This document shows positions 1 through 8,516 of a stretch of DNA of 64,000 nucleotides, piece after piece (the stretch's first letter is position 1; the number at the start of each line of letters is the position of its first letter). The stretch is from Candidatus Rifleibacteriota bacterium (GTDB taxonomy: Bacteria > Riflebacteria > Ozemobacteria > Ozemobacterales > Ozemobacteraceae). The DNA lies in assembly GCA_029560455.1 (NCBI GenBank), contig JAKQKW010000029.1, positions 1 to 64,000 on the forward strand. Reading direction: 5' to 3'. The notes below the pieces were generated by a model. That model was not told the origin of the DNA and did no database searches. It was given only the letters and a program-made list of their open reading frames with translations. Made by a program: the position numbers and the translations under genes.

Positions 1-2
1 TG

Positions 3-1016
3 CATGTTTATCGTCAGGCCCTGGCCAAGGCTCCAGATTCAGACCCGATCAAGAAACATCTGGAAAAGAAGGTTAAAAGTCTGACAACTGAGACCAAGCG
101 TTTCTATTTCAGCAATGTCAAAAAAATGCAGGGTAGTTCCAAACTGCAGGATTTTTTGAATCGCAAGGGTAAATCGGGCTCACTTGGCTCAGCCTACAAT
201 GTCGCTGCGGCACCGGTAGAAACAAATACGAGCTTTACACCAGTCAGTGCTGTTGAGCAGCCGGTTGCGGTTTTCGATTCCGCGACCGCTATGGCACCGA
301 TGCCGGTAGCACCTTCCATGTCTGCAGCCACATCAATAGAGGCTGATCCGTTCAGCCGGGCAAATATTGCCGCAAGAAATCAGCGTGACACAAATACGGT
401 TGCCTCTTCATACTCTGCCTCTTCGGTAAGAATGTCGGCTGCGCCGCGTGAAATCTCGGTTAACCAGGAACGCGAGCTCGAGAGAAAATATTCTCTCAGC
501 AAATCTTATCTTGATCGCGGTCTTGTCTCTGAGGCTGCCGCCGAGCTGAACTACATCATTAACAATGCCCCCGAAACTACAATGGTTTCGAGACAGGCCC
601 GCAATCTGCTGCTGCGCGCCCGCAAGCAGATGGAAGAGAAGAGCACAATGAAGGCTCAGACGCACATGGATATGGGTAAGGACTTCTTCAGATCGGGGCA
701 GTATTCACTGGCTGAGGCTGAATTCAGCAAAGCTTTGAGTCTGAATCCTGAAAATGCTGAAGCCTACAAGGATATCGCTCTGCTCTGCTACAATCAGGGT
801 CGTTATCAGGACGCTTACGAAAAGAGCAAAAAGGCGATTGCCCTTGATCGAACCCTCAAGGAAGCATACGTTGTGCTTGCTTCGCTCTATGCAAGAAAAG
901 GCCGCCCCGACGATGCGCTTCGCACCCTCAAAATGGTGAAGGAAGTTTCGAGCCGGCGCGATGCGGTCGACGAACTGGCAGAGAAAATGATTGCTTCGCT
1001 GTCGCCAGAATATTGA
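3..1016 (+). CDS. TPR-repeat protein, 5' end outside the window
   Basis: The reading frame is open from base 3 with no stop, so the true start lies upstream. The first internal ATG, at 126, is probably not the start because the preceding 41 codons read as charged helical protein. A low-complexity Ala/Ser/Val/Pro stretch (about residues 55-120 of the visible part) links to a C-terminal block with at least two TPR units, including FFRSGQYSLAEAEFSKAL and CYNQGRYQDAYEKSKKAI. TPRs are protein-docking modules, so a scaffold role is inferred; no enzymatic motif is visible. The stop is only 4 bases before the next gene, so the two are probably co-transcribed. Confidence 0.8.
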   Translation, partial: HVYRQALAKAPDSDPIKKHLEKKVKSLTTETKRFYFSNVKKMQGSSKLQDFLNRKGKSGSLGSAYNVAAAPVETNTSFTPVSAVEQPVAVFDSATAMAPMPVAPSMSAATSIEADPFSRANIAARNQRDTNTVASSYSASSVRMSAAPREISVNQERELERKYSLSKSYLDRGLVSEAAAELNYIINNAPETTMVSRQARNLLLRARKQMEEKSTMKAQTHMDMGKDFFRSGQYSLAEAEFSKALSLNPENAEAYKDIALLCYNQGRYQDAYEKSKKAIALDRTLKEAYVVLASLYARKGRPDDALRTLKMVKEVSSRRDAVDELAEKMIASLSPEY

Positions 1017-1020
1017 TGCA

Positions 1021-1731
1021 ATGAAGATTTTTGAAGATCAGAAGATAATTGCCGCCTTTTCAGAAGCCTCTGATGGAGACCTGTCCTTTTATAACATGTC
1101 TTCAGAGCAGGTTGCAGAAATCTGGAAAAGCCTGCCGGCTGTCAGCGCAAATGCCATGAACTGGCCGACATACGGAAATCAGGTACATCAGGATCGGGTT
1201 TTTCAGGTTACTGAGAATACGCCGTTTTTTTTGACCGAAAAAACTGATGGGCTGATTACCGGCTTGACTGATCGGCCAATCGGCGTTTTTTCGGCAGACT
1301 GTCTGCCGGTTCTTATCTGGTGCGACCAGGCGGTTGCGGCGGTTCATGCCGGCTGGCGCAGTGCCTGTATGAATATCGTTGCCCGCGCGGTTGAGCAGTT
1401 TGCAGAAATGCTTCAGGTCGCGCCTGCGGGTTTAAAGGCTCTGATCGGGCCATGTATCGGTCAGTGCTGCCTTGAGATGGGCGACGAGGTTTATCAGCAA
1501 TTTGTCGAAGCCGATCCTGCCTGGCAGCGATTTTTTAAAAAGATGGGGAAATGGCATCTCGATCTGCGCGGCCTTAATCGCTGGCAGCTACTGCAGGCAG
1601 GCGTTTCAGAGGCCGGAATTAGTGATTTTGATCACTGCACCTACTGCAGCGAAAGGCCTTTTTTTTCTTTCAGGCGGCAACGCCAGCGAAATGGCAGCAT
1701 GTTTTCTTTTATTGTCAGGCGTAGCAGATGA
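1021..1731 (+). CDS. pgeF: PgeF/YfiH/LACC1-family purine nucleoside phosphorylase (multicopper-like fold)
   Basis: This is a 236-residue protein of the family once called laccase-domain polyphenol oxidase. Members are now known to act on purine nucleosides (phosphorolysis or deamination of adenosine and inosine), and E. coli YfiH edits cell-wall precursors. Visible family motifs are VHQDRVF (His ligand), FSADCLPVLIWC (Cys ligand), AAVHAGWRS (His ligand), ALIGPCIGQCC and the C-terminal CTYCSERPFFSFRR. All three zinc ligands appear present and the length is typical. I chose ATG 1021; an in-frame ATG at 991 would overlap the upstream gene and adds ten residues unlike the family. Confidence 0.9.
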   Translation: MKIFEDQKIIAAFSEASDGDLSFYNMSSEQVAEIWKSLPAVSANAMNWPTYGNQVHQDRVFQVTENTPFFLTEKTDGLITGLTDRPIGVFSADCLPVLIWCDQAVAAVHAGWRSACMNIVARAVEQFAEMLQVAPAGLKALIGPCIGQCCLEMGDEVYQQFVEADPAWQRFFKKMGKWHLDLRGLNRWQLLQAGVSEAGISDFDHCTYCSERPFFSFRRQRQRNGSMFSFIVRRSR

Positions 1732-1819
1732 ATTTTCTTTTAAAGCTAATAAGTTTCTGCACCTTTGACGATGGTTTAGATGAATATTGTCAAGTTACTC
1801 TGAAAAGGAGATAAACCTT

Positions 1820-3772
1820 ATGTGGAAAAAGGTTGTGCCCAGAAAAGCCGGGCGAAGTTTCATGGCAGTTGCCTTGCTGCTCATGATTTTCACTCTGTTC
1901 GGCTGTACTACTGGAACCAAGAAAGACCCCGGTCTGACAGACTACGAAGCTCCGAATATTCCGCAGAATATCACTGCGGTCGGTCGTGAGAGAGCCTGTC
2001 TTATCAACTGGTCAGCGAATACCGAGGCAGATCTGGTTGGCTATAAAGTCTACCGTTCTGCCAGCTCAGGCGGCCCGTTCACCCTTATTGCCACCATTGG
2101 CACCCAGCCGGCCCCCTCTTACCTCGACAACGATCAGCAGAATGGTCTTGTGAATGATCAATACTATTTCTACAAGATTTCTGCCTTCGATACCCAGGGT
2201 AAGGAATCAGACCTTTCACGTACCAACGCAATTCAGGTGCGCGCCGGTCTGCCGACTGAAGAAAGACCCCCCAGAGTTGTAAATATCAAGGCAAGAGCTT
2301 CTACCGAAGCAGTTTACGTCGCCTGGGACAAAGTAACTTCAAGCCACATTAAGGGATACAACATATATCGCGGCCTCAGCACCAGTGCAGGTGGCGTTAC
2401 CTGGGTTTCTTCAGTGCCCCAGGATACACCGGGTTTCGTTGATACTTCGATCAGCAAATCATCTGCCGAACAGTATACTTACATTGTGCGTTCGTTCAAC
2501 GATAACTATACTGAGAGCGAAAACTCTGATCCCGTCCAGGTTACTCTCAAATCTGGCGATGACACAATTCCGACTTCTCCCTATAACCTTTCTGTCAGCA
2601 ACGATGTTGACCCGGTTATCAGCTGGAGCAAGCCGACGGTTAATGAAGACGGTTCGAACATTTTCCAGGGCCAGAACCCGACCCTCGATCTCGACAGTTA
2701 TCTGATTTTCCGAGCCAATTCAAATGATGGTCTGTTCTCGCTGATCGGTATCGTTGAAGACAATGGCACTGCCAACCTGACTCAGAGCTTCAAAGATATC
2801 AACGGCACTTCATACAATCTGTTTGCTGTCAGAGTCGTCGATCGCAACGGTAACATCAGTAAATTGAGCTCGATCACCACTCAGGCTTCAGATGCTGATA
2901 TTCCAGCCGTACCTGCCAATGTCAAGGGCTGGTCTTCAAGCGCTACCGAGTCTGGCATCAAACTCGCATGGGATTCAAGCCGCAACGCGGTCAGCTATAA
3001 TGTGTATTTCTCAACCGTCGCCGACGGTGGCTACACTAAAATGCTGACTGGTCAGCCGCAGTGGACAGAAGCTTCACCTTATGTAATCAATGCCTATCCG
3101 AGTTCTTATAACCAGAATCCTGATAAAAAGGGCCTCAAACTCGAATTTGGTGTGCCTTACTTCTTCAAGGTTTCTGCGGTAAGTTCATCTGGCAAAGAGA
3201 GCGAACTCAGCCCCTATGTCAAAGCTTATCCTGGCGGCATGAATGTTGCTATTCTTGAAGGCGAAAACCCGAACTGGGAATTCGACGATGTGGCAAATGA
3301 CAACCTGACTCATATCTATCTTGCTTACACTTCCAACCTGTATCCGAAGATCGACTATTATTCAGGTGCCGGGGTTGCGCTTCTGGTTCCATCTACCGTA
3401 GGTGTGCCCGGTAGTGGCGATCAATACAGATATGGCGCCGGAACTCTCTTTTCTTCTGACTATTTTCGATTGCCGGCCCCCAGCAGTGGTGCTTATCGCT
3501 ACAATGTTTATGCCTACTATTTTCCGCATACCACCAGTGGTAACTGGCGTGTATCGATCCGTGAAAATGGTATTCTCAGCAGCACCCTGCTTGAGAAGGA
3601 TATCAGCGCATACTCTTCTGTAAACAAAGGCCGAACTTCGCTGGCGCTTGGACAGATTCAGGTTAACGCTGGCCTGTCAGGGATCGACATAGATCTGACA
3701 GCAATAAGTGCCGGTGCAGGTGGTAATGCCACCCTGCTTCTTGACGCACTGGTATTTGTGAGAGTGATGTAA
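1820..3772 (+). CDS. Lipoprotein with about four fibronectin type III domains
   Basis: A 650-residue exported lipoprotein. It has a basic N-terminus, a hydrophobic core and a lipobox LFGC with the acylated Cys at residue 29. FN3 modules follow at about residues 38-140, 150-245, 255-360 and 365-475, each with the pattern VxWDxxxxxxxxGYxVYR (for example LVGYKVYRSAS, IKGYNIYRGLS). A C-terminal beta-rich region (about 475-650) may bind carbohydrate or protein, but I cannot name its family. ATG 1820 is chosen because AAGGAG lies at 1805-1810 and the lipoprotein signal begins directly; an ATG at 1787 would put eleven polar residues before it. A strong terminator follows, so the transcript ends here. 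Likely surface or periplasmic adhesion or scaffolding (inference). Confidence 0.88.
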   Translation: MWKKVVPRKAGRSFMAVALLLMIFTLFGCTTGTKKDPGLTDYEAPNIPQNITAVGRERACLINWSANTEADLVGYKVYRSASSGGPFTLIATIGTQPAPSYLDNDQQNGLVNDQYYFYKISAFDTQGKESDLSRTNAIQVRAGLPTEERPPRVVNIKARASTEAVYVAWDKVTSSHIKGYNIYRGLSTSAGGVTWVSSVPQDTPGFVDTSISKSSAEQYTYIVRSFNDNYTESENSDPVQVTLKSGDDTIPTSPYNLSVSNDVDPVISWSKPTVNEDGSNIFQGQNPTLDLDSYLIFRANSNDGLFSLIGIVEDNGTANLTQSFKDINGTSYNLFAVRVVDRNGNISKLSSITTQASDADIPAVPANVKGWSSSATESGIKLAWDSSRNAVSYNVYFSTVADGGYTKMLTGQPQWTEASPYVINAYPSSYNQNPDKKGLKLEFGVPYFFKVSAVSSSGKESELSPYVKAYPGGMNVAILEGENPNWEFDDVANDNLTHIYLAYTSNLYPKIDYYSGAGVALLVPSTVGVPGSGDQYRYGAGTLFSSDYFRLPAPSSGAYRYNVYAYYFPHTTSGNWRVSIRENGILSSTLLEKDISAYSSVNKGRTSLALGQIQVNAGLSGIDIDLTAISAGAGGNATLLLDALVFVRVM

Positions 3773-3796
3773 AAGTCATTCAAGGCGTATTAAAAG

Positions 3797-3832
3797 CCGC
3801 CGGTCAGTCGAATCTGACCGGCGGTTTTTTTT
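3797..3832 (+). terminator. Rho-independent terminator
   Basis: A perfect 11-bp GC-rich stem (3797-3807 paired with 3814-3824), a 6-base loop and eight T residues (3825-3832). It lies 25 bases after the FN3 lipoprotein stop and closes that transcript. Confidence 0.95.
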
Positions 3833-3856
3833 CGATAAAATTGCCCGACAGTTTAA

Positions 3857-3885
3857 TTGAATTTGCCTGTTGCGGATGTTATAAT
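3857..3885 (+). promoter_or_regulatory. Sigma-70-type promoter for the parvulin gene
   Basis: The -35 TTGAAT (3857-3862), a 17-base spacer and a perfect -10 TATAAT (3880-3885) with an extended TG at 3877-3878. It lies just after the terminator and about 30 bases upstream of the ATG at 3917. This is the best promoter match in the window. Confidence 0.8.
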
Positions 3886-3916
3886 TTTACCGCACTAAAA
3901 TCACAGCGGAGGCATT

Positions 3917-5587
3917 ATGCATCTGAAACATCAGCGCTCAGGCGCTTTGATAATTTTTCTCTTCGTTCTGGCGTCGTTCGTCGCCCCCTGCTTTGCCCAG
4001 GAAACACCTGTGGCTGCGGTTCAGGGCAGCCCCGAAGATGTTCTGGCTGAAGTCGGCACCGACAAGGTTACCCGCAGTAACTATGATAAAGAACTGCAGA
4101 CTGTAATCGACAATTCTAACCCCCAGACTGTTGCCAGATTTGCCACTCCAGATGGCCGCCAGGAATTCCTGAACCAGATGGTTGAAGTCAATGTGCTTCA
4201 GAAAAAAGCCGAACAGCTCGGTCTTAATAAGGGTGAAGAATACGAAAAGAACTTCAAGGAAATGGCTTCTTTCAGACTGGCTGCCGAAAGCATGAACCAG
4301 GCTGTTAAAGCTGTTGAAGTTAAAGAAGAAGAAGTTAAAGAGCATTACGAAAAGAACAAAGACAGCTTCGTTGACCCGGTACAGTATCACCTTTTCCAGA
4401 TATCAGTAGACACAGCCACCAAAGCTGCAGAACTGAAGAAGGAAATTGAAGGCGGCAAGTCTTTTGTTGAACTGGCAAAAGCCAATTCAAAAGATGATGC
4501 CAAAGATAACGGTGGCGACAAGGGCTTCGTCAGTGAAGCTCAGCTCGAACCCGAGATTGTTAACACTCTCAAGGCTCTCAAGGCCGACGAAGTTTCTGCT
4601 CCGATCAAAATAGATGAAGATCTTCACATCCTGGTTAAATACAGCGAAAAGAAAGAGGGCGGCGTTAAGGCTTTTGATGCCGTGTCTGCCCAGATTCGCC
4701 GTGATGTGACCAATCAGAAGCAGCAGACTGCCTATAAAGAAGAAATTGAAAAGCTCAAAAAAGAAATGGGTTTTGAAATTAATCAGGCGGCTGCCGAAAC
4801 TCTGCGCAAAGAAGCTCTTTCAGATGAAGAAAAGAACGCGGTTCTTTTCAAGATTGCCGGCAAAGAAGTCAGGGTCTCTGAACTTGATGAAGAACTGCAG
4901 CAGATTCCGGCTTTCATCCGCCCTCAGATTCTCGGCGGCGAAGGTCTGAATGACTTCCTCGAAAGATTCTCAGCCCGTTATCTTGCAGCAGCAAGTGCAG
5001 AAAAGAATTTCGCGGCCCTCTCAGAAAAATACCCTGACGTAATCAAGGATGTGGCGCGCCGCACCATGATTCACAAACTTCTTTCCGACAAACTCGATGC
5101 TATAAAGATCGAAGACAAGGATATCGAAGACTTCTACCAGAAAAATCTTGCCCAGTTTGCTGTTCCAGCCCAGATGAAAGCACATCACATTCTGGTCAAG
5201 GAAGAGGCTGAAGCCAAAGAGTTGCTGGCGACTCTCGAAAAAGAACCCGCCAAATTTTCTGATCTTGCCCGTGAAAAATCAACCTGTCCGTCAGGCAAAG
5301 AAGGTGGCGATCTTGGTTCCTTCGGTGAAGGCCAGATGGTACCTGAATTCGATGCCGCATGCAAAACTGCCGAAATCGGCAAAATCGTTGGTCCGGTAAA
5401 AACTCAGTTCGGTTACCATATCATCAGGGTTGATGAACGTCAGCCCGCCGGTAACCGCAAACTCGAAGAGGTGAAGGAGCAGATTAAAGGCCACCTGCTG
5501 CCGCAAAAACAGCAGGAAGCCTTCAAGGTTTACATTGAAGAACTCAAGAAAGAATTCAGCGTAAAAATTCACCAGGAAAAGCTCTAA
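3917..5587 (+). CDS. Exported peptidyl-prolyl isomerase with two parvulin domains (SurA/PpiC-like)
   Basis: A 556-residue periplasmic foldase. A signal peptide ends at CFA (residue 27). A SurA-N/trigger-factor-like helical region (about 35-150) follows. Parvulin domain 1 covers about 155-243 (YHLFQISVDTA, then GGDKGFV). A second helical segment leads to parvulin domain 2 at about 420-505 (MKAHHILVK, then GGDLGSFGEGQMVPEF and FGYHIIRVDE). Domain 2 keeps the conserved His pair and aromatic residues; domain 1 is more diverged and may be structural, as in E. coli SurA. The RBS CGGAGG lies at 3907-3912. It has its own promoter and is followed by rny without an obvious terminator. Role: chaperoning exported or outer-membrane proteins (family knowledge). 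Confidence 0.9.
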   Translation: MHLKHQRSGALIIFLFVLASFVAPCFAQETPVAAVQGSPEDVLAEVGTDKVTRSNYDKELQTVIDNSNPQTVARFATPDGRQEFLNQMVEVNVLQKKAEQLGLNKGEEYEKNFKEMASFRLAAESMNQAVKAVEVKEEEVKEHYEKNKDSFVDPVQYHLFQISVDTATKAAELKKEIEGGKSFVELAKANSKDDAKDNGGDKGFVSEAQLEPEIVNTLKALKADEVSAPIKIDEDLHILVKYSEKKEGGVKAFDAVSAQIRRDVTNQKQQTAYKEEIEKLKKEMGFEINQAAAETLRKEALSDEEKNAVLFKIAGKEVRVSELDEELQQIPAFIRPQILGGEGLNDFLERFSARYLAAASAEKNFAALSEKYPDVIKDVARRTMIHKLLSDKLDAIKIEDKDIEDFYQKNLAQFAVPAQMKAHHILVKEEAEAKELLATLEKEPAKFSDLAREKSTCPSGKEGGDLGSFGEGQMVPEFDAACKTAEIGKIVGPVKTQFGYHIIRVDERQPAGNRKLEEVKEQIKGHLLPQKQQEAFKVYIEELKKEFSVKIHQEKL

Positions 5588-5617
5588 ATTTCATGCAGAA
5601 ATCGTCCTTGACGGTCG

Positions 5618-5632
5618 TTGACAGACTGTCAA
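5618..5632. promoter_or_regulatory. Perfect 15-base palindrome upstream of rny, possible operator
   Basis: TTGACAG-A-CTGTCAA is a perfect 7-1-7 inverted repeat between the parvulin gene and rny, 32 bases before the rny ATG. It is too tight to be a terminator hairpin and no T run follows on the plus strand. A dimeric regulator site is possible, but no regulator can be named. Confidence 0.3.
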
Positions 5633-5663
5633 AAAAATATCCCCAGATTCCAACGGAGGAACC

Positions 5664-7211
5664 ATGCAATACCTGTTATATCTGGTCTTTGCAGGTGTGG
5701 GTGCCCTCATCGGTTATTTCATTACCAATCATCTGACAAGAAAGAATGGCGAAGGCATTCTTGCCGAAGCCCGTCAGAAGGAAAAGGAAATTCTTGATGA
5801 AGCACGCGCTTCTGCCCAGGCTGAGCTGCAGAAAGCTCAGAAAAAAGCCAAGGAAATAAAGGAAAAGGAACTAAACGAGAAGAAGAACGCCGATCGCGAA
5901 CTGCAAAAGCGGCGGCAGGAACTCGAAAAGCTCGAAACGCACCTTACCAGTCGCATCGAGAAGGTCGATGCCAGGGCTGAGAACCTTGAAAAGCGCGCTG
6001 ACTCTCTGCGCGAAAGAGAAAGCGAACTTGACAAGCTCAAAAAAGACAGTCTTGAGATCATCGAGCAGCAGAAAAAAGAGCTCGAGAGAGTTGCCGGCCT
6101 GACCCCCGAGCAGGCCCGTGAGCAGCTCATGAAAAAGATCGAAGACGAGCTGCAGTATGAGGTCGCTCTGAAGGTTAACGAAGCTGAACAGAAGGTTAAG
6201 AGCTCTGCCGACAAGAAATCACGCGAGATTCTTGCCACCTCGATTCAACGTTGTGCGACCGATCATACGATCGATCCAATCGTAACGGTGGTTGAACTGC
6301 CCAGCGAAGAAATGAAGGGGCGTATCATAGGTCGCGAAGGTCGCAATATTCGCGCTTTTGAAAACCTGACTGGTGTCGACGTGATCATCGACGACACCCC
6401 GGAAGCGGTAGTTCTTTCATCATTCGATCCAATCAAGCGCGAGATTGCCAGGGTCACTCTTGAAAACCTGACTCTCGACGGGCGAATTCACCCGGCAAAA
6501 ATCGAAGAAATGTATGAAAAGGCACAAAAAGAAGTACACCTGAGAATCAAAGAGGCCGGCGAGCAGACGATGCTGGCTCTTGGTATTCAGAGTATACACC
6601 AGGAGCTCGTCGAGATCGTTGGGCGCCTGAATTACAGAACTTCTTATGGCCAGAACGTTCTGCAGCATTCAATTGAAGTGGCCAATCTGGCCAGTAATCT
6701 TGCTGCCGAAATTGGCGCCGACATTCAGTTGGCTCGACGTGCTGGTCTGCTGCACGACATCGGCAAGGTAATCGAGAGCGATGAGGGGAATCATGCCAAG
6801 CTTGGTGCTGATTTTGCCCGCAAATATCAGGAATCGCCCAAGGTGGTCAACGCCATTGCCGCTCACCACGAAGATGTGCCGTTTGAAACTCCGGAGGCCG
6901 TTCTGATTGCCGCCGCAGACGCCATCTCGGCTTCACGGCGCGGGGCCCGCAGCGAATCGCTTGAAGCATATATCAAGCGCCTGGTTGATCTTGAAACCAT
7001 CGCCAAGAGTTTCAAGGGCGTTTCTTCTGCCTATGCAATCCAGGCCGGACGTGAAATCAGAGTTATGGTCAGTCCGGATGAAGTTGATGATATCACTGCA
7101 CCGAAAGTTTGCCGCGACATCGTCAAGAAGATTGAGAGCGACATGGAATACCCGGGTCAGGTCAAAGTTGTTCTGATTCGCGAAACCAGAAGCGTTGAAG
7201 TCGCTCACTGA
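5664..7211 (+). CDS. rny: Ribonuclease Y
   Basis: The membrane-anchored endoribonuclease that starts mRNA turnover in many bacteria. The 515-residue length is typical. One N-terminal membrane helix (residues 1-25) leads into a long charged coiled coil (about 30-195). A KH RNA-binding domain (GRIIGREGRNIRAFE, then GVDVIIDDTPE) and an HD phosphohydrolase domain follow. The HD domain shows LLHDIGKVIE, AAHHEDVPFE and IAAADAISASRRGAR, so the metal-binding His/Asp residues are present. RBS GGAGGA is at 5655-5660. The next gene is ymdB, a neighbour conserved in many genomes. Confidence 0.97.
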   Translation: MQYLLYLVFAGVGALIGYFITNHLTRKNGEGILAEARQKEKEILDEARASAQAELQKAQKKAKEIKEKELNEKKNADRELQKRRQELEKLETHLTSRIEKVDARAENLEKRADSLRERESELDKLKKDSLEIIEQQKKELERVAGLTPEQAREQLMKKIEDELQYEVALKVNEAEQKVKSSADKKSREILATSIQRCATDHTIDPIVTVVELPSEEMKGRIIGREGRNIRAFENLTGVDVIIDDTPEAVVLSSFDPIKREIARVTLENLTLDGRIHPAKIEEMYEKAQKEVHLRIKEAGEQTMLALGIQSIHQELVEIVGRLNYRTSYGQNVLQHSIEVANLASNLAAEIGADIQLARRAGLLHDIGKVIESDEGNHAKLGADFARKYQESPKVVNAIAAHHEDVPFETPEAVLIAAADAISASRRGARSESLEAYIKRLVDLETIAKSFKGVSSAYAIQAGREIRVMVSPDEVDDITAPKVCRDIVKKIESDMEYPGQVKVVLIRETRSVEVAH

Positions 7212-7233
7212 TCAAAGGCTTGTGAGATAATAT

Positions 7234-7266
7234 CTGCCCCGGGGTTGAATTCTGACCCCGGGGCAG
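7234..7266 (+). other. Strong hairpin without U-run between rny and ymdB
   Basis: A perfect 12-bp GC-rich stem (7234-7245 with 7255-7266) and a 9-base loop, 22 bases after the rny stop. No T tract follows, so it is not a classical intrinsic terminator. It may protect or process the 3' end of rny mRNA, or mask the ymdB start region: the ymdB ATG is 14 bases after the stem and has no clear RBS. Confidence 0.6.
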
Positions 7267-7280
7267 CCTATATTTAAGCT

Positions 7281-8054
7281 ATGAAAATTCTGATGATCGG
7301 TGATATCTACGGCAAGACCGGCCGTGACTGTCTGCAAAGGCTGCTGCCTGGTTTGATAGAGCGTTATCGGCCTGACTGGATAATTGCCAACGGCGAAAAT
7401 GTCACGGCCGGTAACGGTCTTTCGCAAAAGCATGCAAACTTTCTCAGGTCCTGTGGTATTGATATCATTACTACCGGTAATCATGTTTTTTCACGCTCAG
7501 ACTGGCCGGAAATGCTGAAAAGTGATTATGTGCTGCGGCCTCAGAACATTGTTGCTGCAGACCACGGAATTGGATGCAGGGTTTTCTGCAAGCCTGGAGT
7601 GGGCAATCTCGCCGTAATGAATCTGGCCGGCCGGGTATTTATGGATGCGGCATTCTGCCCGTTTGCAGCATTTGACAGTCTTTATGGCGGTCTCCCGGCA
7701 GACGTGCCTCTGGTTATAGATTTTCATGCCGAGGCCACTTCAGAGAAACTGGCTTTTTTCTGGCATGTAAATGGCCGGGCTGCGGTCGCATACGGGACTC
7801 ACACCCATGTTCAGACTTCTGATGAGCGCATTCTGCCGCATGGTGGTACTGCAGTGATAACAGATATCGGCATGACCGGGGCGGTAGATGGGGTAATCGG
7901 GGTTGACCGCAATACTGTGACCGGGCGCTTTATCAACGGTTTTTCTGATAAGTTTCTCTGTGCGCAGGCTCCGGGCAAGGTCGAGGGGCTGTTTGTCGAG
8001 CTTGGCATTGACCGCAAAGCGCAGAAAATTGAGCGCATAAGGGTTGCAGAATAG
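7281..8054 (+). CDS. ymdB: YmdB-family metallophosphoesterase
   Basis: A 257-residue calcineurin-like phosphoesterase of the TIGR00282/YmdB family; B. subtilis YmdB hydrolyses 2',3'-cyclic nucleotides in vitro. Metal-binding motifs are in order: MIGDIYGKTGRD (Asp8), ANGENVTAGNG, TTGNHVF, IDFHAEATSEK and YGTHTHVQTSDE. The VMNLAGRVFM segment is also typical. It lies directly behind rny, as in many Firmicutes and Spirochaetes, where both act in RNA or biofilm control. No clear Shine-Dalgarno is seen and a stable hairpin precedes the start, so its expression may be kept low. Confidence 0.93.
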   Translation: MKILMIGDIYGKTGRDCLQRLLPGLIERYRPDWIIANGENVTAGNGLSQKHANFLRSCGIDIITTGNHVFSRSDWPEMLKSDYVLRPQNIVAADHGIGCRVFCKPGVGNLAVMNLAGRVFMDAAFCPFAAFDSLYGGLPADVPLVIDFHAEATSEKLAFFWHVNGRAAVAYGTHTHVQTSDERILPHGGTAVITDIGMTGAVDGVIGVDRNTVTGRFINGFSDKFLCAQAPGKVEGLFVELGIDRKAQKIERIRVAE

Positions 8055-8067
8055 GCCTTATTCTTTT
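8048..8067. terminator. Weak AT-rich hairpin between convergent genes
   Basis: A 6-bp stem AGAATA/TATTCT with a 5-base loop followed by TTT on the plus strand. It overlaps the end of ymdB and the 3' side of the convergent thioredoxin gene. The stem is AT-rich, so termination may be poor; it is the only terminator-like element in this junction. Confidence 0.3.
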
Positions 8068-8405
8068 GCGGTTTCGTCGGTCTTTTTCTGGCACATTTTG
8101 AGAATATGGTTTACATAAGATGTCAGAAAATCTTCGGCCTGGTATCCGTGAAGATGCTCTACAAGCTCGCCGTCGGCATATAAAAGTGTAGCGGGCAGTG
8201 TACGTACCAGTAAGCGGTCGGCAAGGTCACTTTGTTCATCGACATCAATGACTTCGATGCGCATCGAAGCCGAAAAAGTGGCGGCAATCTTTTCGATTAC
8301 CGGTTTCTGCAGGCCGCATGGCCGGCACCAGGCCGCAGTGAATACGAGCATGGCCGGGGCCTTTCCGGTGATGATTTTCTGATCGAAGTCTTCTAAAGTT
8401 ATCAT
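8058..8405 (-). CDS. Thioredoxin-family protein
   Basis: 115 residues with a single thioredoxin fold. The active site is WCRPC (Cys27 and Cys30), preceded by MLVFTAA; the cis-proline loop is TLPATLL. The canonical thioredoxin motif is WCGPC, and Arg in place of Gly should change its redox potential. No signal peptide or membrane segment is present, so a cytoplasmic thiol-disulfide role is expected. It ends 3 bases after ymdB in convergent orientation and diverges from the operon starting at 8517. The C-terminal tail (KKTDETAKE) is extended and charged. Confidence 0.9.
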   Translation of the reverse strand: MITLEDFDQKIITGKAPAMLVFTAAWCRPCGLQKPVIEKIAATFSASMRIEVIDVDEQSDLADRLLVRTLPATLLYADGELVEHLHGYQAEDFLTSYVNHILKMCQKKTDETAKE

Positions 8406-8442
8406 GTTTGTCTGCCTGTGCGATAAATCTGGTAATTTGAGT

Positions 8443-8471
8443 TTGTTTACCAGCTTAAGATACTGTATAAT
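8443..8471 (+). promoter_or_regulatory. Promoter of the seven-gene signalling operon
   Basis: The -35 TTGTTT (8443-8448), a 17-base spacer and a perfect -10 TATAAT (8466-8471). It is in the divergent gap between the thioredoxin gene and the gene at 8517. Confidence 0.65.
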
Positions 8472-8516
8472 ACCAGACGGTCGGTGAAAAATCGACTGTA
8501 AATACGGAGATGGATA

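Noticed and set aside
1765..1793. Promoter before the FN3 lipoprotein (TTGACG)
   Set aside because: A good -35 but no acceptable -10 at 16-18 bases; the nearest AT-rich hexamers are at 11-14 bases.
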